Part shown: in pieces, positions 28,510 through 38,800 of the stretch
Position numbering within the stretch: the first letter of the stretch is position 1
Layout of the letters: every line of letters starts with the position of its first letter
NCBI GenBank assembly: GCA_963932465.1
Contig: CAWVRF010001081.1
Span: 1-64,000, forward strand
Direction: 5' to 3'
Length of the DNA: 64,000 bases
DNA from: Maratus speciosus
Lineage: Eukaryota; Arthropoda; Arachnida; Araneae; Salticidae
Notes under the pieces: generated by a model
Seen by the model: the letters and a program-made list of their open reading frames with translations, nothing else
Database searches by the model: none
Told to the model about the DNA's origin: nothing
Position numbers and translations under genes: made by a program

Positions 28510-28820
28510 ACCGATGAAAACGATACTTTAATCGATATATACCGATTGTTGGACAAAGTAAACAAAGGAAATGCCAGGTGGCGCCACGTGTTAGGCCAAC
28601 AATGTAAACAAACAGAAACGCACGTGTTACCGATGAAAACGATATTTTAATCGATATAAACCGATTGTTGCACAATGTAAACAAAGGAAACCAACAGAAT
28701 GTAAACAAACAATGTAAACAAACAGAAACCGATTGTTGATTCGCATTCCAGTATTGTTGGAGCCCAACAAACAGATAGGTTGTTGTTATTGGATTGTTGG
28801 ACAAAGAAACACCACGTGTT
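28510..28820. repeat. Last V1 marker unit; right edge of V1-type HOR
   Basis: This is the ninth and last full V1 unit (gttcttg before it, then gatacttt and atatacc). The tat unit that follows V1 in every earlier cycle is absent; the array changes here to consensus-like units. A lone gttcttg without the two other V1 changes reappears just before 49915. Confidence 0.85.
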
Positions 28821-29145
28821 ACCGATGAAAACGATATTTTAAAACGATATTTTAATCGATATAAACCGATTGTTGGACAAAGTAAACAAAGGAAATGCCA
28901 GGTGGCGCCACGTGTTAGGCCAACAATGTAAACAAACAGAAACGCACGTGTTACCGATGAAAACGATATCTTTAATCGATATAAACCGATTGTTGCACAA
29001 TGTAAACAAAGGAAACCAACAGAATGTAAACAAACAATGTAAACAAACAGAAACCGATTGTTGATTCGCATTCCAGTATTGTTGGAGCCCAACAAACAGA
29101 TAGGTTGTTGTTATTGGATTGTTGGACAAAGAAACACCACGTGTT
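28821..29145. repeat. 325-bp unit with 13-bp tandem duplication and 1-bp insertion
   Basis: The word aaaacgatatttt is present twice in tandem (28828-28840 and 28841-28853), and an extra c sits at 28970 in subunit B (gatatctttaatcg). Both changes are private to this unit, which lies exactly at the change from the V1-type HOR to the homogeneous domain. Confidence 0.9.
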
Positions 29146-30400
29146 ACCGATGAAAACGATATTTTAATCGATATAAACCGATTGTTGGACAAAGTAAACA
29201 AAGGAAATGCCAGGTGGCGCCACGTGTTAGGCCAACAATGTAAACAAACAGAAACGCACGTGTTACCGATGAAAACGATATTTTAATCGATATAAACCGA
29301 TTGTTGCACAATGTAAACAAAGGAAACCAACAGAATGTAAACAAACAATGTAAACAAACAGAAACCGATTGTTGATTCGCATTCCAGTATTGTTGGAGCC
29401 CAACAAACAGATAGGTTGTTGTTATTGGATTGTTGGACAAAGAAACACCACGTGTTACCGATGAAAACGATATTTTAATCGATATAAACCGATTGTTGGA
29501 CAAAGTAAACAAAGGAAATGCCAGGTGGCGCCACGTGTTAGGCCAACAATGTAAACAAACAGAAACGCACGTGTTACCGATGAAAACGATATTTTAATCG
29601 ATATAAACCGATTGTTGCACAATGTAAACAAAGGAAACCAACAGAATGTAAACAAACAATGTAAACAAACAGAAACCGATTGTTGATTCGCATTCCAGTA
29701 TTGTTGGAGCCCAACAAACAGATAGGTTGCTTGTTATTGGATTGTTGGACAAAGAAACACCACGTGTTACCGATGAAAACGATATTTTAATCGATATAAA
29801 CCGATTGTTGGACAAAGTAAACAAAGGAAATGCCAGGTGGCGCCACGTGTTAGGCCAACAATGTAAACAAACAGAAACGCACGTGTTACCGATGAAAACG
29901 ATATTTTAATCGATATAAACCGATTGTTGCACAATGTAAACAAAGGAAACCAACAGAATGTAAACAAACAATGTAAACAAACAGAAACCGATTGTTGATT
30001 CGCATTCCAGTATTGTTGGAGCCCAACAAACAGATAGGTTGTTGTTATTGGATTGTTGGACAAAGAAACACCACGTGTTACCGATGAAAACGATATTTTA
30101 ATCGATATAAACCGATTGTTGGACAAAGTAAACAAAGGAAATGCCAGGTGGCGCCACGTGTTAGGCCAACAATGTAAACAAACAGAAACGCACGTGTTAC
30201 CGATGAAAACGATATTTTAATCGATATAAACCGATTGTTGCACAATGTAAACAAAGGAAACCAACAGAATGTAAACAAACAATGTAAACAAACAGAAACC
30301 GATTGTTGATTCGCATTCCAGTATTGTTGGAGCCCAACAAACAGATAGGTTGTTGTTATTGGATTGTTGGACAAAGAAACACCACGTGTTACCGATGAAA

Positions 30401-30418
30401 ACGATATTTTAATCGATA
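30401..30418 (+). promoter_or_regulatory. Paired CGATA words flanking ATCGAT (exemplar, two clusters per unit)
   Basis: Within the shared A/B start there are two CGATA words 12 bp apart (30402 and 30414), the second overlapping ATCGAT. The cluster is repeated at the start of B, giving four CGATA per unit. Clustered CGATA is the known target of the Drosophila boundary factor BEAF-32, and the related TATCGATA is the DREF site (here 7 of 8 bases match). The relevance depends on the unknown host. Confidence 0.35.
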
Positions 30419-30438
30419 TAAACCGATTGTTGGACAAA

Positions 30439-30447
30439 GTAAACAAA
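30439..30447 (+). promoter_or_regulatory. Forkhead-type core GTAAACAAA (exemplar of five per unit)
   Basis: GTAAACA matches the forkhead (FOX) family core RYAAAYA. In the reference unit copies start at 30439, 30485, 30558, 30582 and 30595, all on the + strand. About 1,000 such words should therefore be present in the window. This is a sequence match only; binding in the source organism is unknown. Confidence 0.45.
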
Positions 30448-30458
30448 GGAAATGCCAG

Positions 30459-30468
30459 GTGGCGCCAC
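30459..30468. promoter_or_regulatory. 10-bp perfect palindrome GTGGCGCCAC (exemplar)
   Basis: The reverse complement equals itself, and the palindrome contains GGCGCC. It shares its last three bases with CACGTG, giving the compound GTGGCGCCACGTG once per unit. It is the most GC-rich point of an otherwise AT-rich unit. A protein-binding or nucleosome-phasing role is possible but not shown. Confidence 0.6.
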
Positions 30469-30471
30469 GTG
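30466..30471. promoter_or_regulatory. CACGTG palindrome 1 of 3 per unit (exemplar)
   Basis: A perfect CACGTG hexamer at unit position 76, overlapping the GTGGCGCCAC palindrome by three bases. CACGTG is the canonical E-box/G-box core bound by bHLH and some bZIP proteins. No binding is shown here. I saw no unit in which this copy is mutated, although the bases next to it change (tagcgcc, ttgcgcc, ggtgcc variants). Confidence 0.6.
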
Positions 30472-30501
30472 TTAGGCCAACAATGTAAACAAACAGAAAC
30501 G

Positions 30502-30507
30502 CACGTG
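30502..30507. promoter_or_regulatory. CACGTG palindrome 2 of 3 per unit (exemplar)
   Basis: This lies at unit position 112, at the A/B junction, within aacgCACGTGttaccg. Rare broken copies exist: cacgcg in the unit at 3823 and cacttg near 48783. It is the same short sequence context as copy 3, since both lead into the shared A/B start. Function is not shown. Confidence 0.55.
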
Positions 30508-30578
30508 TTACCGATGAAAACGATATTTTAATCGATATAAACCGATTGTTGCACAATGTAAACAAAGGAAACCAACAG

Positions 30579-30604
30579 AATGTAAACAAACAATGTAAAC
30601 AAAC
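30579..30604. repeat. 13-bp direct repeat (2 copies) inside subunit B (exemplar)
   Basis: The word aatgtaaacaaac occurs twice in tandem. In fifteen 298-bp units one copy is lost (starts 726, 3823, 5483, 7143, 8063, 9604, 12079, 18286, 22316, 27901, 36608, 37839, 38137, 42166, 45885). In one 324-bp unit there are three copies (53405-53443). It is therefore a small length-variable minisatellite nested in the satellite, and each 13-bp step adds or removes one forkhead-like GTAAACAAA word. Confidence 0.9.
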
Positions 30605-30634
30605 AGAAACCGATTGTTGATTCGCATTCCAGTA

Positions 30635-30651
30635 TTGTTGGAGCCCAACAA
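30635..30651. other. Hairpin TTGTTGG-AGC-CCAACAA in subunit B (exemplar)
   Basis: A perfect 7-bp inverted repeat with a 3-base loop, once per unit. Several marker variants fall here. The gtag type (g to t at the inner stem base) shortens the stem to 6 bp. The gggg type near 664 tightens the loop and lengthens the stem. The agac type changes only the loop. The gaag, tcgag, cccagc and ccaaga types disturb the stem. It is too weak to be a terminator, and no T-run follows it. Confidence 0.6.
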
Positions 30652-30693
30652 ACAGATAGGTTGTTGTTATTGGATTGTTGGACAAAGAAACAC

Positions 30694-30699
30694 CACGTG
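30694..30699. promoter_or_regulatory. CACGTG palindrome 3 of 3 per unit (exemplar)
   Basis: This lies at unit position 304, at the end of B, within acacCACGTGttaccg. Broken copies seen by eye are cacgtt before 32256, cacgcg before 38435, cacgtc before 44952 and cacgta before 46183. The three copies are spaced 36, 192 and 83 bp apart around the array. Confidence 0.55.
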
Positions 30700-32876
30700 T
30701 TACCGATGAAAACGATATTTTAATCGATATAAACCGATTGTTGGACAAAGTAAACAAAGGAAATGCCAGGTGGCGCCACGTGTTAGGCCAACAATGTAAA
30801 CAAACAGAAACGCACGTGTTACCGATGAAAACGATATTTTAATCGATATAAACCGATTGTTGCACAATGTAAACAAAGGAAACCAACAGAATGTAAACAA
30901 ACAATGTAAACAAACAGAAACCGATTGTTGATTCGCATTCCAGTATTGTTGGAGCCCAACAAACAGATAGGTTGTTGTTATTGGATTGTTGGACAAAGAA
31001 ACACCACGTGTTACCGATGAAAACGATATTTTAATCGATATAAACCGATTGTTGGACAAAGTAAACAAAGGAAATGCCAGGTGGCGCCACGTGTTAGGCC
31101 AACAATGTAAACAAACAGAAACGCACGTGTTACCGATGAAAACGATATTTTAATCGATATAAACCGATTGTTGCACAATGTAAACAAAGGAAACCAACAG
31201 AATGTAAACAAACAATGTAAACAAACAGAAACCGATTGTTGATTCGCATTCCAGTATTGTTGGAGCCCAACAAACAGATAGGTTGTTGTTATTGGATTGT
31301 TGGACAAAGAAACACCACGTGTTACCGATGAAAACGATATTTTAATCGATATAAACCGATTGTTGGACAAAGTAAACAAAGGAAATGCCAGGTGGCGCCA
31401 CGTGTTAGGCCAACAATGTAAACAAACAGAAACGCACGTGTTACCGATGAAAACGATATTTTAATCGATATAAACCGATTGTTGCACAATGTAAACAAAG
31501 GAAACCAACAGAATGTAAACAAACAATGTAAACAAACAGAAACCGATTGTTGATTCGCATTCCAGTATTGTTGGAGCCCAACAAACAGATAGGTTGTTGT
31601 TATTGGATTGTTGGACAAAGAAACACCACGTGTTACCGATGAAAACGATATTTTAATCGATATAAACCGATTGTTGGACAAAGTAAACAAAGGAAATGCC
31701 AGGTGGCGCCACGTGTTAGGCCAACAATGTAAACAAACAGAAACGCACGTGTTACCGATGAAAACGATATTTTAATCGATATAAACCGATTGTTGCACAA
31801 TGTAAACAAAGGAAACCAACAGAATGTAAACAAACAATGTAAACAAACAGAAACCGATTGTTGATTCGCATTCCAGTATTGTTGGAGCCCAACAAACAGA
31901 TAGGTTGTTGTTATTGGATTGTTGGACAAAGAAACACCACGTGTTACCGATGAAAACGATATTTTAATCGATATAAACCGATTGTTGGACAAAGTAAACA
32001 AAGGAAATGCCAGGTGGCGCCACGTGTTAGGCCAACAATGTAAACAAACAGAAACGCACGTGTTACCGATGAAAACGATATTTTAATCGATATAAACCGA
32101 TTGTTGCACAATGTAAACAAAGGAAACCAACAGAATGTAAACAAACAATGTAAACAAACAGAAACCGATTGTTGATTCGCATTCCAGTATTGTTGGAGCC
32201 CAACAAACAGATAGGTTGTTGTTATTGGATTGTTGGACAAAGAAACACCACGTTTACCGATGAAAACGATATTTTAATCGATATAAACCGATTGTTGGAC
32301 AAAGTAAACAAAGGAAATGCCAGGTGGCGCCACGTGTTAGGCCAACAATGTAAACAAACAGAAACGCACGTGTTACCGATGAAAACGATATTTTAATCGA
32401 TATAAACCGATTGTTGCACAATGTAAACAAAGGAAACCAACAGAATGTAAACAAACAATGTAAACAAACAGAAACCGATTGTTGATTCGCATTCCAGTAT
32501 TGTTGGAGCCCAACAAACAGATAGGTTGTTGTTATTGGATTGTTGGACAAAGAAACACCACGTGTTACCGATGAAAACGATATTTTAATCGATATAAACC
32601 GATTGTTGGACAAAGTAAACAAAGGAAATGCCAGGTGGCGCCACGTGTTAGGCCAACAATGTAAACAAACAGAAACGCACGTGTTACCGATGAAAACGAT
32701 ATTTTAATCGATATAAACCGATTGTTGCACAATGTAAACAAAGGAAACCAACAGAATGTAAACAAACAATGTAAACAAACAGAAACCGATTGTTGATTCG
32801 CATTCCAGTATTGTTGGAGCCCAACAACAGATAGGTTGTTGTTATTGGATTGTTGGACAAAGAAACACCACGTGTT

Positions 32877-35800
32877 ACCGATGAAAACGATATTTTAATC
32901 GATATAAACCGATTGTTGGACAAAGTAAACAAAGGAAATGCCAGGTGGCGCCACGTGTTAGGCCAACAATGTAAACAAACAGAAACGCACGTGTTACCGA
33001 TGAAAACGATATTTTAATCGATATAAACCGATTGTTGCACAATGTAAACAAAGGAAACCAACAGAATGTAAACAAACAATGTAAACAAACAGAAACCGAT
33101 TGTTGATTCGCATTCCAGTATTGTTGGAGCCCAAGAAACAGATAGGTTTTTGTTATTGGATTGTTGGACAAAGAAACACCACGTGTTACCGATGAAAACG
33201 ATATTTTAATCGATATAAACCGATTGTTGGACAAAGTAAACAAAGGAAATGCCAGGTGGCGCCACGTGTTAGGCCAACAATGTAAAAAAACAGAAACGCA
33301 CGTGTTACCGATGAAAACGATATTTTAATCGATATAAACCGATTGTTGCACAATGTAAACAAAGGAAACCAACAGAATGTAAACAAACAATGTAAACAAA
33401 CAGAAACCGATTGTTGATTCGCATTCCAGTATTGTTGGAGCCCAACAAACAGATAGGTTGTTGTTATTGGATTGTTGGACAAAGAAACACCACGTGTTAC
33501 CGATGAAAACGATATTTTAATCGATATAAACCGATTGTTGGACAAAGTAAACAAAGGAAATGCCAGGTGGCGCCACGTGTTAGGCCAACAATGTAAACAA
33601 ACAGAAACGCACGTGTTACCGATGAAAACGATATTTTAATCGATATAAACCGATTGTTGCACAATGTAAACAAAGGAAACCAACAGAATGTAAACAAACA
33701 ATGTAAACAAACAGAAACCGATTGTTGATTCGCATTCCAGTATTGTTGGAGACCAACAAACAGATAGGTTGTTGTTATTGGATTGTTGGACAAAGAAACA
33801 CCACGTGTTACCGATGAAAACGATATTTTAATCGATATAAACCGATTGTTGGACAAAGTAAACAAAGGAAATGCCAGGTGGCGCCACGTGTTAGGCCAAC
33901 AATGTAAACAAACAGAAACGCACGTGTTACCGATGAAAACGATATTTTAATCGATATAAACCGATTATTGCACAATGTAAACAAAGGAAACCAACAGAAT
34001 GTAAACAAACAATGTAAACAAACAGAAACCGATTGTTGATTCGCATTCCAGTATTGTTGGAGCCCAACAAACAGATAGGTTGTTGTTATTGGATTGTTGG
34101 ACAAAGAAACACCACGTGTTACCGATGAAAACGATATTTTAATCGATATAAACCGATTGTTGGACAAAGTAAACAAAGGAAATGCCAGGTAGCGCCACGT
34201 GTTAGGCCAACAATGTAAACAAACAGAAACGCACGTGTTACCGATGAAAACGATATTTTAATCGATATAAACCGATTGTTGCACAATGTAAACAAAGGAA
34301 ACCAACAGAATGTAAACAAACAATGTAAAAAACAGAAACCGATTGTTGATTCGCATTCCAGTATTGTTGGAGCCCAACAAACAGATAGGTTGTTGTTATT
34401 GGATTGTTGGACAAAGAAACACCACGTGTTACCGATGAAAACGATATTTTAATCGATATAAACCGATTGTTGGACAAAGTAAACAAAGGAAATGCCAGGT
34501 GGCGCCACGTGTTAGGCCAACAATGTAAACAAACAGAAACGCACGTGTTACCGATGAAAACGATATTTTAATCGATATAAACCGATTGTTGCACAATGTA
34601 AACAAAGGAAACCAACAGAATGTAAACAAACAATGTAAACAAACAGAAACCGATTGTTGATTCGCATTCCAGTGTTGTTGGAGCCCAACAAACAGATAGG
34701 TTGTTGTTATTGGATTGTTGGACAAAGAAACACCACGTGTTACCGATGAAAACGATATTTTAATCGATATAAACCGATTGTTGGACAAAGTAAACAAAGG
34801 AAATGCCAGGTGGCGCCACGTGTTAGGCCAACAATGTAAACAAACAGAAACGCACGTGTTACCGATGAAAACGATATTTTAATCGATATAAACCGATTGT
34901 TGCACAATGTAAACAAAGGAAACCAACAGAATGTAAACAAACAATGTAAACAAACAGAAACCGATTGTTGATTCGCATTCCAGTATTGTTGGAGCCCAAC
35001 AAACAGATAGGTTGTTGTTATTGGATTGTTGGACAAAGAAACACCACGTGTTACCGATGAAAACGATATTTTAATCGATATAAACCGATTGTTGGACAAA
35101 GTAAACAAAGGAAATGCCAGGTGGCGCCACGTGTTAGGCCAACAATGTAAACAAACAGAAACGCACGTGTTACCGATGAAAACGATATTTTAATCGATAT
35201 AAACCGATTGTTGCACAATGTAAACAAAGGAAACCAACAGAATGTAAACAAACAATGTAAACAAACAGAAACCGATTGTTGATTCGCATTCCAGTGTTGT
35301 TGGAGCCCAACAAACAGATAGGTTGTTGTTATTGGATTGTTGGACAAAGAAACACCACGTGTTACCGATGAAAACGATATTTTAATCGATATAAACCGAT
35401 TGTTGGACAAAGTAAACAAAGGAAATGCCAGGTGGCGCCACGTGTTAGGCCAACAATGTAAACAAACAGAAACGCACGTGTTACCGATGAAAACGATATT
35501 TTAATCGATATAAACCGATTGTTGCACAATGTAAACAAAGGAAACCAACAGAATGTAAACAAACAATGTAAACAAACAGAAACCGATTGTTGATTCGCAT
35601 TCCAGTATTGTTGGAGCCCAACAAACAGATAGGTTGTTGTTATTGGATTGTTGGACAAAGAAACACCACGTGTTACCGATGAAAACTATATTTTAATCGA
35701 TATAAACCGATTGTTGGACAAAGTAAACAAAGGAAATGCCAGGTGGCGCCACGTGTTAGGCCAACAATGTAAACAAACAGAAACGCACGTGTTACCGATG

Positions 35801-38800
35801 AAAACGATATTTTAATTGATATAAACCGATTGTTGCACAATGTAAACAAAGGAAACCAACAGAATGTAAACAAACAATGTAAACAAACAGAAACCGATTG
35901 TTGATTCGCATTCCAGTATTGTTGGAGCCCAACAAACAGATAGGTTGTTGTTATTGGATTGTTGGACAAAGAAACACCACGTGTTACCGATGAAAACGAT
36001 ATTTTAATCGATATAAACCGATTGTTGGACAAAGTAAACAAAGGAAATGCCAGGTGGCGCCACGTGTTAGGCCAACAATGTAAACAAACAGAAACGCACG
36101 TGTTACCGATGAAAACGATATTTTAATCGATATAAACCGATTGTTGCACAATGTAAACAAAGGAAACCAACAGAATGTAAACAAACAATGTAAACAAACA
36201 GAAACCGATTGTTGATTCGCATTCCAGTATTGTTGGAGCCCAACAAACAGATAGGTTGTTGTTATTGGATTGTTGGACAAAGAAACACCACGTGTTACCG
36301 ATGAAAACGATATTTTAATCGATATAAACCGATTGTTGGACAAAGTAAACAAAGGAAATGCCAGGTGGCGCCACGTGTTAGGCCAACAATGTAAACAAAC
36401 AGAAACGCACGTGTTACCGATGAAAACGATATTTTAATCGATATAAACCGATTGTTGCACAATGTAAACAAAGGAAACCAACAGAATGTAAACAAACAAT
36501 GTAAACAAACAGAAACCGATTGTTGATTCGCATTCCAGTATTGTTGGAGCCCAACAAACAGATAGGTTGTTGTTATTGGATTGTTGGACAAAGAAACACC
36601 ACGTGTTACCGATGAAAACGATATTTTAATCGATATAAACCGATTGTTGGACAAAGTAAACAAAGGAAATGCAGGGTGGCGCCACGTGTTAGGCCAACAA
36701 TGTAAACAAACAGAAACGCACGTGTTACCGATGAAAACGATATTTTAATCGATATAAACCGATTGTTGCACAATGTAAACAAAGGAAACCAACAGAATGT
36801 AAACAAACAGAAACCGATTGTTGATTCGCATTCCAGTATTGTTGGAGCCCAACAAACAGATAGGTTGTTGTTATTGGATTGTTGGACAAAGAAACACCAC
36901 GTGTTACCGATGAAAACGATATTTTAATCGATATAAACCGATTGTTGGACAAAGTAAACAAAGGAAATGCCAGGTGGCGCCACGTGTTAGGCCAACAATG
37001 TAAACAAACAGAAACGCACGTGTTACCGATGAAAACGATATTTTAATCGATATAAACCGATTGTTGCACAATGTAAACAAAGGAAACCAACAGAATGTAA
37101 ACAAACAATGTAAACAAACAGAAACCGATTGTTGATTCGCATTCCAGTATTGTTGGAGCCCAACAAACAGATAGGTTGTTGTTATTGGATTGTTGGACAA
37201 AGAAACACCACGTGTTACCGATGAAAACGATATTTTAATCGATATAAACCGATTGTTGGACAAAGTAAACAAAGGAAATGCCAGGTGGCGCCACGTGTTA
37301 GGCCAACAATGTAAACAAACAGAAACGCACGTGTTACCGATGAAAACGATATTTTAATCGATATAAACCGATTGTTGCACAATGTAAACAAAGGAAACCA
37401 ACAGAATGTAAACAAACAATGTAAACAAACAGAAACCGATTGTTCATTCGCATTCCAGTATTGTTGGAGCCCAACAAACAGATAGGTTGTTGTTATTGGA
37501 TTGTTGGACAAAGAAACACCACGTGTTACCGATGAAAACGATATTTTAATCGATATAAACCGATTGTTGGACAAAGTAAACAAAGGAAATGCCAGGTGGC
37601 GCCACGTGTTAGGCCAACAATGTAAACAAACAGAAACGCACGTGTTACCGATGAAAACGATATTTTAATCGATATAAACCGATTGTTGCACAATGTAAAC
37701 AAAGGAAACCAACAGAATGTAAACAAACAATGTAAACAAACAGAAACCGATTGTTGATTCGCATTCCAGTATTGTTGGAGCCCAACAAACAGATACGTTG
37801 TTGTTATTGGATTGTTGGACAAAGAAACACCACGTGTTACCGATGAAAACGATATTTTAATCGATATAAACCGATTGTTGGACAAAGTAAACAAAGGAAA
37901 TGCCAGGTGGCGCCACGTGTTAGGCCAACAATGTAAACAAACAGAAACGCACGTGTTACCGATGAAAACGATATTTTAATCGATATAAACCGATTGTTGC
38001 ACAATGTAAACAAAGGAAACCAACAGAATGTAAACAAACAGAAACCGATTGTTGATTCGCATTCCAGTATTGTTGGAGCCCAACAAACAGATAGGTTGTT
38101 GTTATTGGATTGTTGGACAAAGAAACACCACGTGTTACCGATGAAAACGATATTTTAATCGATATAAACCGATTGTTGGACAAAGTAAACAAAGGAAATG
38201 CCAGGTGGCGCCACGTGTTAGGCCAACAATGTAAACAAACAGAAACGCACGTGTTACCGATGAAAACGATATTTTAATCGATATAAACCGATTGTTGCAC
38301 AATGTAAACAAAGGAAACCAACAGAATTTAAACAAACAGAAACCGATTGTTGATTCGCATTCCAGTATTGTTGGAGCCCAACAAACAGATAGGTTGTTGT
38401 TATTGGATTGTTGGACAAAGAAACACCACGCGTTACCGATGAAAACGATATTTTAATCGATATAAACCGATTGTTGGACAAAGTAAACAAAGGAAATGCC
38501 AGGTGGCGCCACGTGTTAGGCCAACAATGTAAACAAACAGAAACGCACGTGTTACCGATGAAAACGATATTTTAATCGATATAAACCGATTGTTGCACAA
38601 TGTAAACAAAGGAAACCAACAGAATGTAAACAAACAATGTAAACAAACAGAAACCGATTGTTGATTCGCATTCCAGTATTGTTGGAGCCCAACAAACAGA
38701 TAGGTTGTTGTTATTGGATTGTTGGACAAAGAAACACCACGTGTTACCGATGAAAACGATATTTTAATCGATATAAACCGATTGTTGGACAAAGTAAACA

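Larger units (their letters stand above)
30391..30509. repeat. Subunit A of the satellite monomer (119 bp, exemplar)
   Basis: Subunit A shares positions 1-62 with subunit B except at two sites: position 43 (g in A, c in B) and position 48 (a in A, t in B). Its private part holds the 10-bp palindrome GTGGCGCCAC, an overlapping CACGTG, a second CACGTG close to its end, and the run caatgtaaacaaacagaaac, which reappears in B at positions 82-101. It is about 40% GC, against about 35% in B. That A is a recombinational module is shown by A-A-B units, an A-A-A-B unit and one unit lacking A elsewhere in the array. Confidence 0.95.
30391..30701. repeat. Reference consensus satellite unit (311 bp)
   Basis: This copy matches the majority base at every position and serves as the reference for all variants described here. 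It consists of subunit A (30391-30509) followed by subunit B (30510-30701). Three CACGTG palindromes lie at unit positions 76, 112 and 304; five GTAAACAAA words at 49, 95, 168, 192 and 205; ATCGAT at 22 and 141; a 17-bp hairpin at 245-261; and a 13-bp direct repeat at 189-214. Because 311 leaves remainder 2 on division by 3, no reading frame is kept from unit to unit. Confidence 0.97.
30510..30701. repeat. Subunit B of the satellite monomer (192 bp, exemplar)
   Basis: The first 62 bases parallel subunit A. Then come two tandem copies of aatgtaaacaaac, a segment ccgattgttgattcgc, a hairpin, and a T/G-rich run ending in ggattgttggacaaagaaac and CACGTG. The last ~90 bases again use the words gattgttggacaaag and cacgtgtta found in A. 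This suggests that B arose from two older ~100-bp units, so that the modern 311-bp unit may descend from a trimer. The trimer reading is inference; the A/B similarity is seen directly. Confidence 0.93.
29146..32876. repeat. Homogeneous consensus domain (12 units)
   Basis: Units at 29146, 29457, 29769, 30080, 30391, 30702, 31013, 31324, 31635, 31946, 32256 and 32567 are consensus or nearly so, with no HOR markers. The private changes are 1-bp indels: an inserted base in ggttgcttg near 29730 (312-bp unit), cacgtttacc before 32256 (310 bp) and cccaacaacag near 32825 (310 bp). Units 29769-31945 look identical to each other. Confidence 0.85.

Noticed and set aside
28870..29064. Plus-strand ORFs of 60-75 codons at 28870-29064, 29727-29909, 32169-32396 and 52553-52735
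   Set aside because: They appear only where a private indel shifts the frame of an ordinary satellite unit; neighbouring identical units lack them.
30467..30477. Telomeric TTAGG repeat in cacgtgttagg
   Set aside because: Only a single TTAGG occurs per unit, with no tandem run.
30570..30605. Budding-yeast ARS consensus in the A-rich gtaaacaaacaatgtaaac region
   Set aside because: The 11-base WTTTAYRTTTW pattern does not match on either strand; a base is interposed.
30618..30631. tRNA or SINE internal promoter (B box) in gattcgcattcc
   Set aside because: It resembles the start of the GGTTCGANTCC pattern, but needs an insertion and mismatches. No A box, cloverleaf or terminator is placed correctly.
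30620..30637. CENP-B box
   Set aside because: The stretch gattcgcattccagtattg has a TTCG core, but the required downstream A and CGGG are absent, and no better match was seen on either strand.
30635..30651. Rho-independent terminator at the TTGTTGG/CCAACAA hairpin
   Set aside because: The stem is short and AT-rich, with no following T-run, and the context is a eukaryote-type satellite.
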